Of a stretch of DNA of 64,000 bases, positions 51,401 to 64,000 are shown one piece after another. Within the stretch, counting starts at the first letter, position 1; each line of letters opens with the position of its first letter. The notes under the pieces are model-generated. The model worked only from the letters and a program-made list of their open reading frames with translations, was not told where the DNA came from and did no database searches. The stretch comes from Hyaloscypha bicolor E (lineage: Eukaryota; Ascomycota; Leotiomycetes; Helotiales; Hyaloscyphaceae): positions 975,741 through 1,039,740 of the forward strand of contig NW_020194644.1 of assembly GCF_002865645.1 (NCBI RefSeq), read 5' to 3'. The translations under genes were made by a program, and so were the position numbers.

Positions 51401-54400
51401 TTTAGAAGAATTACGAATTAGTTTTAGAAGAAGTAATATCTTATTCTAAGTTATTTCTTAATTCTATTATTCTAATTTCTTTTCTATTAATACTTATTTT
51501 ATATTTTTCTAATATTTTTAATATATTTATATACTTTATTTTTTATATATTCCCTATATAATTTTCTTTCTTTTATACTATTCTTTAAGTTAATAGAAAC
51601 GTCTCTAAATAAATAGGGAATTAAAATATACCTATATTATAAATTTTTTATTATTTTCTTTTATATTTTAATACTTTAGATATTATTACTATATTTATAT
51701 TTCTATTATATTATTTTCTTATTTCTTTATTATTACTATTTAGTTTAATCTGACTTAATTATTTCCTAGATTATATTTCCTTAGATATATATATTTATAT
51801 TCTTTTCTATAATAAAAGCCTAATTTTATATTTTACTTTTTATAATTATTTCTAATTTATAATTATATTACCTTAAATATATCTAATTATTATATTTACT
51901 TTCTCTATTATATATATTACTATTTTAGCTTTATTTTCTTATTAGAAAGAAAGAAAAACTCGAATATATATAATACCTTTATATAATTTAAGTTTATTCT
52001 ATTTTATTTTTTGTTTTAGAAAGTATTTAAAAAAAATTCTTATAATTTTAAAAACCTTTAATTTTATAACCTATAACTATTATACTAATAATATCTATAT
52101 AACTTCTTTAAGAATAATAAAATAGCTAAAGAATAAATTTCTTAAACTAGTAAAATATAATAGCTAGTTCTTGCAAGCTATTATATTATTAAAAGCCTAT
52201 AAATTAATAGTATTAAAGCTTAGAGTATTAAGAAAGTTTAGGTAATTATAAAAGGCCTACTAATACTAGAAAAAATAGCTATAATTACCGAATTTAATAT
52301 GAATATTCTAGGCAAGCTAAATAATATATATAATAAGTTCTTAAAATAGAAAACCTTTATTAGAGACGGAATTAGACTAGAATTAACTAAAGAGAAACTA
52401 AAGAACTATTAAGCTAATAATAGGGAATTCGAGAATATTATTAAAGGCATTATTAAAGGCAAACAAAAAAAGCTTAATAAAATTAAAACTATAATAAATA
52501 GTCTAGAAACCGAGAATTAGAATAGAATTATATTATATAGTAAAGCTTTTGGCTAATATATTAATAATATCTATAATAATCTTAATAAGAATATTTATAA
52601 GAAATTATATTTCCTTTTTAAAATAAAAGCTTTAGTATATAAAGCTATTTTAGAATATATTAAGAATAAGAAATATTAAAATACTAGTATATTTACTAAA
52701 TTAGATATTACTAAAGTACTTAAGTATATTAAAGCTATTTCGGAATCTAGAGAATTAGTTTTTAAGCTATTATTAGCTAATAATCTTAAGGCTAGATAAT
52801 ATACTTTTAATACTTCCGGAATTCTAATTAAGGAAGTTTATAGTAATAAGCCATTTCCTGCTTTCTGAGATAAGCCTAAAAAATAAGCCCCTATTATAAT
52901 TTCAGGTTTAATTTAATTGGATTTAGCTAATAAGAATAGAGCTAATTTAATACAGCCTAGTAATAATTCTGCTAGTATAACTAGTTAAGAAGAATCTAGT
53001 AAGAAAGAAAAGTAAGCTAAGCCTAAAACTCTTAATAAATAGTAAAAATCCGAGTACTAGTCTAAATATAAGGCTAATAAAATAGAGGAAAATAAAAAAG
53101 AGGCAAGTAAGAAAGAATTCTTTATTTTAAAGAAAAAGATATTATCTAAAAAGACTTCTATAACTATATCTAAAACTAAGAAGCAGAAAACTAAGAATAT
53201 TAAATCTAGAAAAATTGAAGGTAATAAATATACCTATAAAATACTAGCTAAATAGAAGTTAATACTTGCTTAATAAAATAAATATATTTTTAAGAAGATA
53301 TATAATAGTATTTTAAGACTTATTTATAAATAAGAATACTATAAAATTACTAATAGATTTCTTAAAGCTTTTTATAAAATATATATTTACTAATTTACTA
53401 ATACTTTCTCTATTAATATAAGAGATATTTATATTTGCGAGAATACTCTAAAGCTAATTACTAAAATCTATAAAGTTATTAAAGGCAAGAAATATATTTC
53501 TATTACTTAAATAAATAAGGAAATACGGGATTTCTTTTTAGAAAACCAGGAAATTAGGAAATATAAATATAAGAATTATATTTATAATTAATTTTACCCA
53601 AATCTATAGCTTTAATTTAATATTATAATTCCTATTTCTAAATCTAGTATTATTAATCTAGATATAAATAGTTATATTTATAAGAAAGATTATCTAAAAT
53701 AAATTAAAAATCTTAGTATTTAAGAGCTTTTAATATAGGAAATAGAAATACTATAATTCTATTTCTAAAAAAAATAATATAATAAAGTATAGAGATCTAA
53801 ATAATAGTTATTTTATTTTAGTTTCTTAATTCTTAATAATAGATCTATTAATATAACTCGGATTTTATAAGATATTAAATAAGTCTTTTATTTATTTAGT
53901 TATTTACTTTTAGCTAGCTAGATATTATATTTCTGGAAATATTAATTATAATTAGTATAAAAGTAATATTAAAGATCTGGCTATTACTAAAGCTTTAAAT
54001 AGCGAATTCTATTTTAGTAAAAAGTATTAGAATATTAGCTATATTTTTCTTATAAACTATAAAAAAGCTATTACTTTTAGTAAAAAGTTCTTTAAGAATA
54101 TTAATTACTTTTTTATTTCTAATAATTTTAAGCCGGAAATAGTAAAGAAAATAGATAAGTATTTACTAAAAGTAATAGAAAGAAAGACTTTAAATATAGT
54201 CTATTTAACTAGATAAATAAATACCTTTAACTAGATAATTTATAAGTCTGAAATTATAGGTAAGTAATAATTCTCGGATAATATAGAAACTAAAAAATAG
54301 CTTAATAATAATTTGCTATTTAATAGGCCTTTTACTATAATTCTAATAAATCTAGTTATTATTAAGAATAAAATATATGAAAATAAAGTCTTTTATAAAA

Positions 54401-54846
54401 TTATTAAAGCCTTTTATCTAAAGCTTTCCCTTTTTATTAAAGATTAATTTAAGAATATTATAAATAATACGAAATTTAAAAAAGTTATTTATTTAAAATA
54501 TATAAGTATAATTTATAATATAATTTACTATAATAAGCCTTCTTAATATCTAATAATAAAGGCGGAAATTAAATAATAATTAAAGATAGAAGCTAATTAA
54601 TATAAAGAACTATATTAGATTTGGTATAAGAATATAGCTAAGCAAATTCGGATTATTTTTAAATAAGTTCAAGAATATAAAATAAAACTATTTAAAAATA
54701 ATAGATCTTATTTTAGGTATATTAAGAAGAAATTAGATTAGCTAATAAAGGAGGATTCTAATTATTTTATTATTTCGGATTCTAAGTAGGATTTTTTTAT
54801 TAGTCTTAATATTTAGGAAATAAGTATAAATAAATAAAAGATTAGA
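42490..54846 (+). mobile_element. Interior of a 12.96-kb Ty3/gypsy retrotransposon, RIP-mutated
   Basis: Through RIP stops, a gypsy pol can be read in forward orientation. The reverse transcriptase lies about 47250-47600 (SLINFFSKYN-stop-LILDTYSKDLT, LLRIIILF-stop-EATNSI, ISNIRVKKPYIDYN for the catalytic DD-x-GVKGP block). RNase H-like sequence lies about 47880-48300. The integrase lies about 48850-49500: an HHCC-like zinc region near 48900, then KINSRSEFKE near 49255, where the family has VDGGSEF and each change is G-to-A. Order RT-RH-IN marks Ty3/gypsy. The 4.8 kb between integrase and 3' LTR contains two further long eroded frames (about 52250-53760 and 53985-54810). All genes are dead. 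Confidence 0.85.
52254..54812 (+). pseudogene. Extra eroded reading frames 3' of the gypsy integrase
   Basis: From 52254 to about 53760 one frame stays coherent, and from about 53985 to 54812 another; nearly all their stops are explicable as CAA, CAG, CGA or TGG changed by RIP. The first is Lys/Glu-rich with a likely coiled coil (EKLKNY, NIIKGIIKGKQKKLNKIKTI) and a basic linker (KKKILSKKTSITISKTKKQ). I do not recognise either. The same sequence is present in the inverted second copy (about 60020-62600), so it belongs to the element and is not a chance insertion. It could be a Gag- or Env-like ORF or a captured gene. Confidence 0.5.
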
Positions 54847-55150
54847 TATAGTATAATAGATTATATTCTCTAAAAATTATATTATTTTAGTAGTTTTAAG
54901 GGTTTAGTTATATAATAAAGGCCGCAGCCTTTTATATATAACTTGCGGGAATTATATAAAAAAGCTAGTTTTTCTATAGTTCTAGAGAATAATTTCTTCT
55001 TTATATTTAATTAATTAAGCTTTTATATATTATATATTATTTATACTTTATTATTTATACTTTTAATTTTATTATTTTATTATTAAATTACGTTTTATAT
55101 TCTGAAATACTTTATATGAGTTTTTGTCTTATTATAGTTTTTCTTTTATA
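54847..55150 (+). mobile_element. 3' LTR of Ty3/gypsy element
   Basis: Counterpart of 42186-42489, more heavily RIP-mutated, followed by the ATTAG target duplication and the resumed copia gag frame. Confidence 0.88.
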
Positions 55151-57433
55151 TTAGTTAAAACCTATAGAATATAATTAGCCTAGAAATAAAAACTACTATT
55201 ATAAACCCGGGTTCTATAAGGAGTTTAGTAGCTTAAAGCTCTAGAAATAAGAGTAATTCTAAGGCCTTAAGATCTTCTAATAATTATATAGAAGTAAAAA
55301 ATATTAAGGCAAGTACTATAATTATAAGTTTATATATTTAGGAAGCCTTATAGTATATATTACTTCTTGAAATAGCTAGGGAGTAATAAGAGATATTAGA
55401 AGCTTTATATATTCTTCTGGGTATATAATAGCTTAGTACTAAAATTCAGGCTTTTACTAGCTATAAGCTACTAGAATAGGGTACTATTATTATTATAGTA
55501 GCTATAGAATTAAGTATTTTATAGTACGAAATCGGAACTATTAATTCTATAGAAAAGCCTTCTAAAACCCTTAAAATATTAATTTCTTTTAGGGTTATTA
55601 AAGTACTAGATAAGTGCTTTATTCCCCTAATATTATAGCTTGAGATTAGTAAAAGCATTATTAATTATAGTATAATAATAGCTTGCTTTAGTAAATATAA
55701 ATAGAGAATAAATTCAAAAGAAGCCCTAAAGAAATCTGTTTTACTAGCTAAAATAGGAGAAAAAGGCCCTAAAAAGGCCTTTTAGGAAAAGTACTTTAAT
55801 TATAGTAAATAAGGCTATAGAAAATTTAATTATAAGAGCAAGAAAATAAAGAAGTAAGAAAATCAGGAAAAGAGCTCTAGTATAAGGCCTTTAGTAATTT
55901 CTAAAAAAGGCAAAGAACTCTCTTTAGGGCCTAAGAAGCTTATAGTAAATACTAGTAATACTAAAACTAGTTAGATAGCTCTAGTAAAGCCTATCTATAA
56001 TAAAGATTTACTATAGGTTATTAATTCTGGAAGCTCCCGGTATATAACTTATTTATAGAAAGCTTTTACTAAGTATAAAATACTAGATATTTCTATACTA
56101 GTAATTATAGTAAATATAGCCCGAATTCCGGCTATTATAAAGAATACTATACTTTTATAAATAGCCCTAGAGGCCTTTATATAAACTATAAAGCTTACTA
56201 GAGTACTTTATATATCTAAGTTTACTAAAATACTTTATATATTTAAGCTTATTAGAGTACTTTATATATCTAAGCTTACTAGAATACTTTATATATCTAA
56301 ACTTATTAGAAGCTTAATTTCGGTACTATATCTTTATAATAAGGATATTATTATATATATTACTACTAGTTTTACTACAAAGAAGCTCTTAATTAAGTTC
56401 TAGGAAATAGTAATAGGAATTACTAGCTACTTAAAAAGAATATATATTCTAAATAGTATTTTATAAAATACTAATATTAGACTAAAAGTAATTACTATAT
56501 TAGAAAATTAAGCTAATTACTTCTAATATTACCGGTTTAACTATTTGAGCCTTATAAATCCAAAGCTAAAATATACTATTTCTATAGGGCTTAAAGAGTT
56601 TATTAGGGCTTTTTAGAAGCTTTATAAGTCCTATATTAAGGCTAAAATAGTAAAAGTAGTAAACCGAAAGGCCCCTAAAAAAGCTATAACTTTATTAGAA
56701 TAGATTTATAGTAATTTTTAGGGCTTTTATAATATAGTTATATTAAAAGAAAACATTTATATACTTATATTTACGAATAACTATATCCGGAAATTATAGA
56801 TATATTCTACTAAAACTAGGAAATAACTAAAAACTATATTTTTATAATTTAAGGCCCTAGTAAAGCTAGAATTAGAATATAAAATTAAGGCTATATATTA
56901 TAATAATATCTCGAAATATAAGTTCTTAAAAGCTTTATTATTAGAAAACTATAATATATAGTTTAAATATTTTATTATTTATATTTTTAAATAAAATAGA
57001 ATTTTTAAATACCTAAACCGGAATTTAATATTAGTAGCTAGTACTATATTATTAGATATTAAGCTTCCTATATAGTTCTAGAAAAAAATTATAATTATAG
57101 CCTATTATTTACGGAATTAAATACTAATAGGCTTTAATAAAAATACTTTTAAGAAAGCCTATAATAGGAAATACTCTAATATTAGATATTTTAGAATATA
57201 TAAATATATAATATATATATATATTTCTAAAAAAAATTACTTGAAAATAAATAATATAGCTATTAAAGCTTATTTTATAGACTATATATTTATGTTAAAG
57301 TAATATAAGCTATATAAGTCTAAATAAAAGAAAATTATAATATTTATAATATCTGTTTTCTATAAAAATAAATAATTAAAATAAAACTAGAATAAAGAAC
57401 TTATTAGAAAGAAAATAGTCTTATTTAATTCTA

Positions 57434-57565
57434 TTCCTTTATTTACTAAGACATTACCACATTAGTAGCCACACGTGAATATCCCTAATTCGGCCAAAAC
57501 ATAATTCAAATTAGGGATATTCACGTCTGGCTACTAATATAGTAATGTCTCAGTAAATAAAGGAA
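57434..57565. mobile_element. 132-bp foldback MITE inside the copia pol relic, not RIP-mutated
   Basis: Arms 57432-57490 and 57509-57567 are inverted repeats of about 59 bp around an 18-bp loop (outer part TTCCTTTATTTACT.AGACATTAC; inner part ACGTGAATATCCCTAATT). TA lies at both outer ends. It keeps C/G-containing words (GTAGCCA, CACGTG) in a region where these have been erased. Confidence 0.8.
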
Positions 57566-59446
57566 TAAAATCTATTAGGAAATAGCCTAAAGCTCCTATA
57601 ATTATAAGGCCTTTAGGAAATATATATAATTCTTTTATCTTTATTTCTTTATTATCTAATTTCTAATAAAGTATTTTAGGCAAATATAAGAATGTTATAG
57701 TAGTAAATATAGGGGCTTTAAATTCTAATTTAGAAAATATTAATTTAGGGAACTCTAATTTCCCTAATTAGAAAGAACTATTAATTATAAGGCCTGGGCA
57801 TTATATAAATACGGTAATTATAGGGTATTTAATTTCAAAAACTTATATTAAGGCTATAAATAATCCTATTTATAAAGCTTATTAGAAGTAAGTAATTAGT
57901 AAAGAACTTATTAAATTATAAGTCTTTAATATCTGGAAACTAGTATTATTATTTCCTAAAAAGAAATCTATAGGCTATAAATAAGTATTTACTATTAAAT
58001 ATATATTTATAAGCCTAATTAATTAGTATAAAGCTTGGCTAGTAGGCTAGGGCTTTAACTAGATTTCAGGAAATAATTTCCTGAAAACTTTTAATTCTAT
58101 TATTAAAGCTAAAAGCCTAAGAATTTTACTAGCTTTAAAGATTTATAAAGATTTGGAAATATATTAAATTAATATAATTAATATATATCTATATTCTAAA
58201 CTTTATACTAAGATATATATACAGGCCTCTTAAGCCCTAAAATATACTAAAGACTTAATATTTCTCTTATTTAATTTCCTATATAAGCTTAAATAATTAG
58301 AGAGAAAGTAATATATTAAAGCTTATATTAGGCTTAAAATTCTCGGTTTTAGTTCTTATTTTAATAAGCCAAGTATTTTTATTACTATAAATTATAATAT
58401 AATTATAAGGCTTTATATAAATAATATACTAGTTCTAAACTATAATTTATAGACTATTTAGAAAATTATTAATAAAATAGCCTCTTTATAGAAAATTAAA
58501 AATTTAGGAAATATAGCCCTAATTCTAAATATTTAAATATATAAAATTATATTAAATATATTTTATATCTTAATTAGAATAAGTATATTACGGGTTTTAT
58601 AAAAAAGTTTAGGCTAGAGAAAACTAAGCCTATAAACCTTTCTATAAATAATCGAAATATTATAATTATAAGGTAATTAGAGAAGAAATAGGCTAATTAG
58701 AACCTATATTAGGAAACTATAAACTATATTATATAGGTTTTAAAAAATTCTTATTCTAATATTATTTATATAATTAGATAATTAAGCTAATATTATAATA
58801 AATTTATTATATAATATTAGAAAAGCTAAAAGCTCTAAGCTTTAGGACTTTAGTAATACAAATTATATAAGTAATATAATAAATAAATACTTTATTATAA
58901 GATATTTATATTTATTTAATAAGAAACCTATTATATAGTTCTTTATTAAATAGTATTATATAGCTATTTCTATTATCTAATTAAAATATATTAGCTTATT
59001 AGAGGCTAGTAAATAGGACTAGTAAATTAGAGCTTTATTTAGAGAATTTAAATATATTTAATATTTAGGTATTATTTTTTTAATTCCTATATTTAATAAT
59101 AATTAAGAATATATAATACTAGCTAGAAATCCTATAGCTTATAACTAAACTAAATATATTAATATTTATTACTATTATATTAGAAAGCTAATAGCTTTTA
59201 ATAATATTATTATTAAATATATTTCTATTAAAGAAATAGTAACTAATATATTTATAAAATCTCTATTTTTAGTAGTATTTAGATATTATATAAAAGAGTT
59301 ATTTATTTTATAATTAGAGGATTATAAATTATTTTTTAGGCTATTTTTTAATTTTTAGGTACTAAGGCTCTAAAAGCTTTAGTAAATAAAGTAGTAATTT
59401 TTGAAATTATTTTCTTAGAACTATTTTTAGTAATATATAAGAGAAT

Positions 59447-59710
59447 TATTAAAATTAGGAGCCTAAGGCCCCTAATAGGCTTAGTAAATTCTAAAACCAA
59501 ATATTATAAAGTTATATACTAGCTTAATATTCTATTTAGTTAAAATACCTTATATAATTAAAATATCTTATATAATTAAAATATTTTATATAACTAGAAT
59601 ACCCTATATAGCTAGAATATTTTATATAGCTAGAATACCCTATATAACTAAAATCGGTTTAGCTAATATAAGAATTTAATATATATTATTTAGGGAATTT
59701 AGGGCTATTA
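59447..59710 (+). mobile_element. 3' LTR of the copia element, interrupted
   Basis: It starts TATTAAAATTAGGAGCC, a RIP version of the 5' LTR start, then CCCCTAATAGGCTTAGTAA and the 18-bp array. It breaks off near 59710, where the inverted gypsy copy begins; the remainder should lie beyond the window. Confidence 0.85.
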
Positions 59711-60011
59711 TAAGAAGGAAACTATAATAAGACAAAAACCTGTATAAAGTATATTAGAATATAAAATATAACTTAATAATAAATTAATAAATTAAAAGTA
59801 TAAATAATAAAGTATAAATAATATATAATATATAAAAGCTTAATTAATTAAATATTCAGGAAGAATTATTCTTTAGAACTATAGAAAAGCTAGTTTTTTT
59901 ATATAATTTCCACAAGTTATATATAAAAGGCTATAGCCTTTACTATATAACTAAAACTTTAAAACTACTAAAATAATATAATTTTTAGAGAATATAATCT
60001 ATTATACTATA
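59711..60011 (-). mobile_element. LTR of a second gypsy copy, inverted
   Basis: Reverse complement of the 304-bp gypsy LTR (GAAGGAAACTATAATAAGAC is the complement of its 3' end). It is the 3' LTR of a minus-strand element inserted into the copia 3' LTR. Confidence 0.87.
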
Positions 60012-63000
60012 TCTAATCTTTTATTTATTTATACTTATTTCCTAAATACTAAAAATAATAGAAAAATTCTATTTAAAGTTCGAAATAATAAAATAATTAG
60101 AATTCTTTTTTATTAGTTAATCTAATTTCTTCTTAATATATCTAAAATAAGATCTATTATCCTTAAATAGTCTTATTTCATATTCCCGAACTTACTTAAA
60201 AATAATCCGAACTTGCTTAGCTATATTCTTATACTAAATCTAATATAGTTCTTTATATTAATTAGTATTTGCCTTTAACTATTACTTAATTTCTGCCTTT
60301 ATTACTAGATATTAAAAAGACTTATTATAGTAAATAATATTATAAATTATACTAATATATTCTAAATAAATAGCTTTTTTAAATTTCGTATTATCTATAA
60401 TATTCTTAAATTAACCTTTAATAAGAGAAAAAAGCTCTAGATAAGAGACTTTAATAACCTTATAAGAAACTTTATTTTTATATATTTTATTTTTAATAAT
60501 AACTAGATTTATTAGAATTATAATAAAAGGCCTATTAAATAGTAAATTATTATTAAGCTATTCTTTAACTTATATATTATTCGAGAATTAATACTTATTT
60601 ATAATTCCAGACTTATAAATTACCTAGCTAAAGGTATTTATTTATTTAGTTAAATAAATTATATTTGAAATCTTTTTTCCTATTATTTTTAGTAAATACT
60701 TACTTATTTCCTTAGCTATTTCTGGCTTAAAATTATTAGAAATAAAAAAGTAATTAATATTTTTAAAGAACTTTTTATTAAAGATAATAGCTTTCTTATA
60801 ATTTATAAGAAAAATATAGCTAATATTCTAATACTCTTTATTGAGGTAGAATTCGCTACTTAGAGCTTTAGTAATAGTTAGATCTTTAGTATTATCTTTA
60901 TATTAATTATAATTAATATTTCTAGAAATATAGTATCTAATTAGCTAAGAATAAGTAATTAGGTAAATAGAATACTTATTTAATATTTTGTAAAATCCGA
61001 GCTATATTAATAGATCTACTATTAAAAGTTAAGAAGCTAGGGTAAAATAGCTATTATCTAGATCTCTATATTTTATTATATTATTTTTTCGGAAATAGAA
61101 TTATAATATCTTTATTTTCTTTATTAAGAGCTCTTAAATTACTTTAGATAATCTTTCTTATAAATATAACTATTTATACTTAGATTAGTAATACTAGACT
61201 TAGAAATAGAAACTATAATATTAAATTAGAGCTATAAATTTAGGCAAAATTAATTAGAAATATAATACTTATATTTATATTTCTTAATTTCCTGGGTTTT
61301 AAAAAAGAAATCCCGTATTTTCTTATTTACTCAAATAATAGAAATATATTTCTTATCTTTAGTAACTTTATAAATCTTAGTAACTAGCTTTAAAGCATTC
61401 TTAATAATATAAATATTTCCTATATTAATAGAAAGAATATTAGTAAGCTACTAAATATATGAGTTATAAGAAGCTTTAAGGAATTTATTAGTAATTCTAT
61501 AATACTCTTATTTATAAATAGGTTCTAAAATACTACTATATATTTCCTTAAAGATATATTTATCTTACTAAGCAAGTATTAACTTCTATTTAGCTAATAT
61601 CTTATAGGTATACTAGTTAACTTTAATTTTCCTAGACTTAATATTTTTAGTTTTCTGCTTTTTAGTTCTAGGTATAAATACGGGAGTTTTTCTAGATAAT
61701 ATCTTTCTCTTTAAAATAAAGAATTCCTTTTTACTTATTTCTTTATTTTCTTCTATTTTACTAGCCTTATACTTAGATTAGTACTCGGATTTTCGCTATT
61801 TATTAGAAGTCTTAGGCTTAGCTTACTCTCTATTCTTATTAGGTTTTTCTTATCTAGTTATATTAGTTTTACTAGTCTTACTAGCAGATTTATTACTAGG
61901 TTATATTAAATTAGCTCTATTTTTATTAGCTAGATTCGATTAAATTAAAGCTAAAATTATAATAGGGGCTTATTTTTTAGGCTTATCTCAGAAAATAAGA
62001 AAAGGCTTATTATTATAAACTCTCTTAATTAGAATTCCTAAAGTATTAAAAGTATACTATCTAGCCTTGAGATTATTAGCTAATAATAGCTTAAAAACCA
62101 ATTCTTTAGGTTCCAAAATAGCTTTAGTATACTTAAGTACTTTAGTAATATCTAATTTAGTAAATATACTAGTATTCTAATATTTCTTATTTTTAATATA
62201 TTCTAAAGTAGCTTTATTAATTAACTAAATAACTTTATATACTAAAGCTTTTATTTTAAAAAGGAAATATAATTTCTTATAAATGTTTTTACTAAGATTA
62301 TTATAGATATTATTAATATATTAGCTAAAAGCTTTATTATATAATATAATTCTATTCTAATTCTTAGTTTCTAGACTATTTACTATAGTCTTAATCTTAT
62401 TAAGCTTCTCTTATCTGTTTTTAGAAATGCTTTTAATAATATTCTCGAATTCCCTATTATTAGCTTAGTAATTCTTTAGCTCTTTCTTAGTTAATCCTAG
62501 TCTAGTTCCGTCTCTAATAAAGGTTTTCTATTTTAAGAACTTATTATATATATTACTTAGCTTATCTAGAATATTTGTATTAAATTTAGTAATTATAGCT
62601 ATCTTTTCTAGTATTAGTAGGCCTTCTATAATTGCCTAAGTTTCTTTAATATTCTAAACTTTAATACTATTAATTTATAGGCTTTTAATAATACTATAGC
62701 TTATAAGAACTAGCTATTATACTTTACTAGCTTAAGAAATCTGTTTTTTAGCTATTTTATTATTCTTGAAAAATTATAAAGATATTATTAGTATATTAAT
62801 TATAGGTTATAGAATTAAAAATTCTCGAGATTATAAGAATTTCTTTTAAGTACTTTCTAAAATAAAAAGTAAATTAGAATAGATTTGAATTATATAAAAG
62901 TATTATATATATTCGAGTTTTTCTTTCTTTCTAATAAGAAAATAAAGCTAAAATAATAATATATATAATAGGGAAAATAAGTATAATAATTAGATATATT

Positions 63001-64000
63001 TAAGGTAATATAATTATAAATTAAAAATAATTATAAAAGATAAAATATAGAATTAGGCTTTTATTATAGAAAAGAATATAAATATAATCTAGGAAATAAT
63101 TAAGGTAAATTAAACTAAATAGTAATAATAAGAAAATAAGAAAATAATATAATAGAAATATAAATATAATAATACTATTTAAAGTATTAGAATATAGAAA
63201 AAAAAAAAAAACTTTATAATATAAATATATTTTAATTTTTTATTTATTTAAAAATATTTCTATTAATTTAAAGAATAATATAAAAGAAGAGAAATAGTAT
63301 AGGAAATATATAAAAGATAAGATATATAAATATAGTAAAGATATTATAAAAATATAAAATAAGTATTAATAGAAAAGAAATTAGAATAATAGAATTAAAG
63401 AATAACTTAGAATAAGATATTACTTCTTTCAAAACTAATTCGTATTCTTTCTAAAAGCTAATTATATTTATTTAGTATTTACTAAAGTTAGCTTTATATA
63501 ATATAAAACTATTTAGTTAGTTAGGACTTTAAAGTAATATTTATATTTATAAAAATAATATTAAAGGCTTTAGTAATTATAGAAAAAATAACTATAAGAT
63601 AGTATAAATAGGATTTATAATACTATTATTAAGTTTAAAATAATTAATATTAAAGTTAATATAGAATATAAAAAGATTAGATATTCTAAATTAGTATTAA
63701 GAATATGAAATTAAAGATATTTTCTTAATTATTTAGATAATATTTAATAGTAAGAAATAGATTAATAATAAGAATTAATAAATTATACTAGCTTTCTAAA
63801 AAAGTAATTAGTTTCTAGTAATAAAATAGTATTATAGTTAGAAAAAGAATTTTATATAAAAGAAGTTTTTTTTATATAGAAATAAAAATACTTAATATAC
63901 TAACTAAGCCTTAGTATTAGTTTTAAGTATAGCTATAATTATATAGAACGAAAAGTAGGTTTCTTAATATAAAATAGGCTTTAAATAGGCAGTTTTAGTT
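60012..64000 (-). mobile_element. 3' part of the second gypsy copy, inverted, running off the window
   Basis: The reverse complement follows 54846 back to about 50870 of the first copy, with scattered transition differences in both. It contains the extra 3' frames but does not reach integrase within the window. Confidence 0.8.

Larger units (their letters stand above)
42088..59446 (+). pseudogene. Ty1/copia gag-pol, RIP-mutated and split by a gypsy element
   Basis: Gag begins at 42088 (MEDDFSVEKPRIARLIGPNY, then RPWSVQVRRLLIS) and is interrupted at 42186. The frame resumes at 55150 as LLIS-stop-NL-stop-NII, matching the usual RALLISQDLWDVV of copia Gag, with stops explained by CAG/TGG-to-TAG-type changes. 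Downstream are an eroded CCHC knuckle (YFNYSKQGYRKFNYKS, about 55795), the protease DSGS-like INSGSSRYITY (about 56015), a GAG-pre-integrase/integrase zone (about 56520-57000), and reverse transcriptase around 57960-58700 (IKAKSLRILLALKIYKDLEIY, INNILVLNYNL for the YxDD box). RNase H-like sequence follows toward 59400. Dozens of stops make it non-functional. Confidence 0.85.

Noticed and set aside
55461..55658. 65-codon minus frame in the AT-rich block
   Set aside because: It is antisense to the eroded copia gag and arises from AT-rich composition.

Overview
The window is from a filamentous ascomycete (Pezizomycotina). The evidence is short GT-AG introns of about 42-80 nt, a HET-domain gene, NACHT and RecQ-like helicase relics of fungal type, and very AT-rich blocks whose repeat copies differ almost only by C-to-T and G-to-A changes, the signature of repeat-induced point mutation (RIP). 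Leotiomycetes would fit, but the sequence alone does not settle the class.

Layout. 1-7.6 kb is decayed ground: a 163-bp foldback MITE, an uncharacterised minus-strand gene (817-2155), a 3.18-kb RIP-eroded TA-flanked DNA transposon (2107-5285) and a GH3 beta-glucosidase pseudogene carrying a second MITE. 8.7-14.7 kb is a glycerol module: an aquaglyceroporin (minus, 8 exons) and a glycerol kinase (plus, 4 exons), divergent across a 2.75-kb intergenic region. 14.7-23 kb is gene-poor: a 314-bp long-TIR MITE, a carboxylesterase gene with one in-frame TAA, and a NACHT NTPase relic. 23.0-32.3 kb is the gene-rich part: a dynamin/SLIP-GC-like large GTPase, a class III aminotransferase, a DUF2470 membrane protein sharing a 325-bp promoter with the aminotransferase, and a TauD-like dioxygenase cut off by an AT-rich block. 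32.3-38.5 kb is repeats plus a relic of a telomere-linked RecQ-type helicase. 38.6-41.2 kb is an apparently intact HET-domain gene.

41.65 kb to the window end is a nested retrotransposon cluster. A Ty1/copia element (5' LTR 41648-41994) was split inside gag by a 12.96-kb Ty3/gypsy element (LTRs 42186-42489 and 54847-55150, ATTAG target duplication). The copia 3' LTR (from 59447) was then hit by a second gypsy copy in opposite orientation (from 59711, running off the end). RIP has destroyed almost all coding capacity here. One short foldback element (57434-57565) sits un-mutated inside it.

The aquaglyceroporin and kinase together suggest glycerol uptake and phosphorylation. The HET gene, the NACHT relic and the helicase relic are typical of fast-evolving, often subtelomeric, fungal compartments, but no telomere repeat is visible. 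No clearly new multi-gene system was found. The best leads are the long extra 3' region of the gypsy family, which holds eroded reading frames after integrase, and the set of TA-flanked foldback elements.
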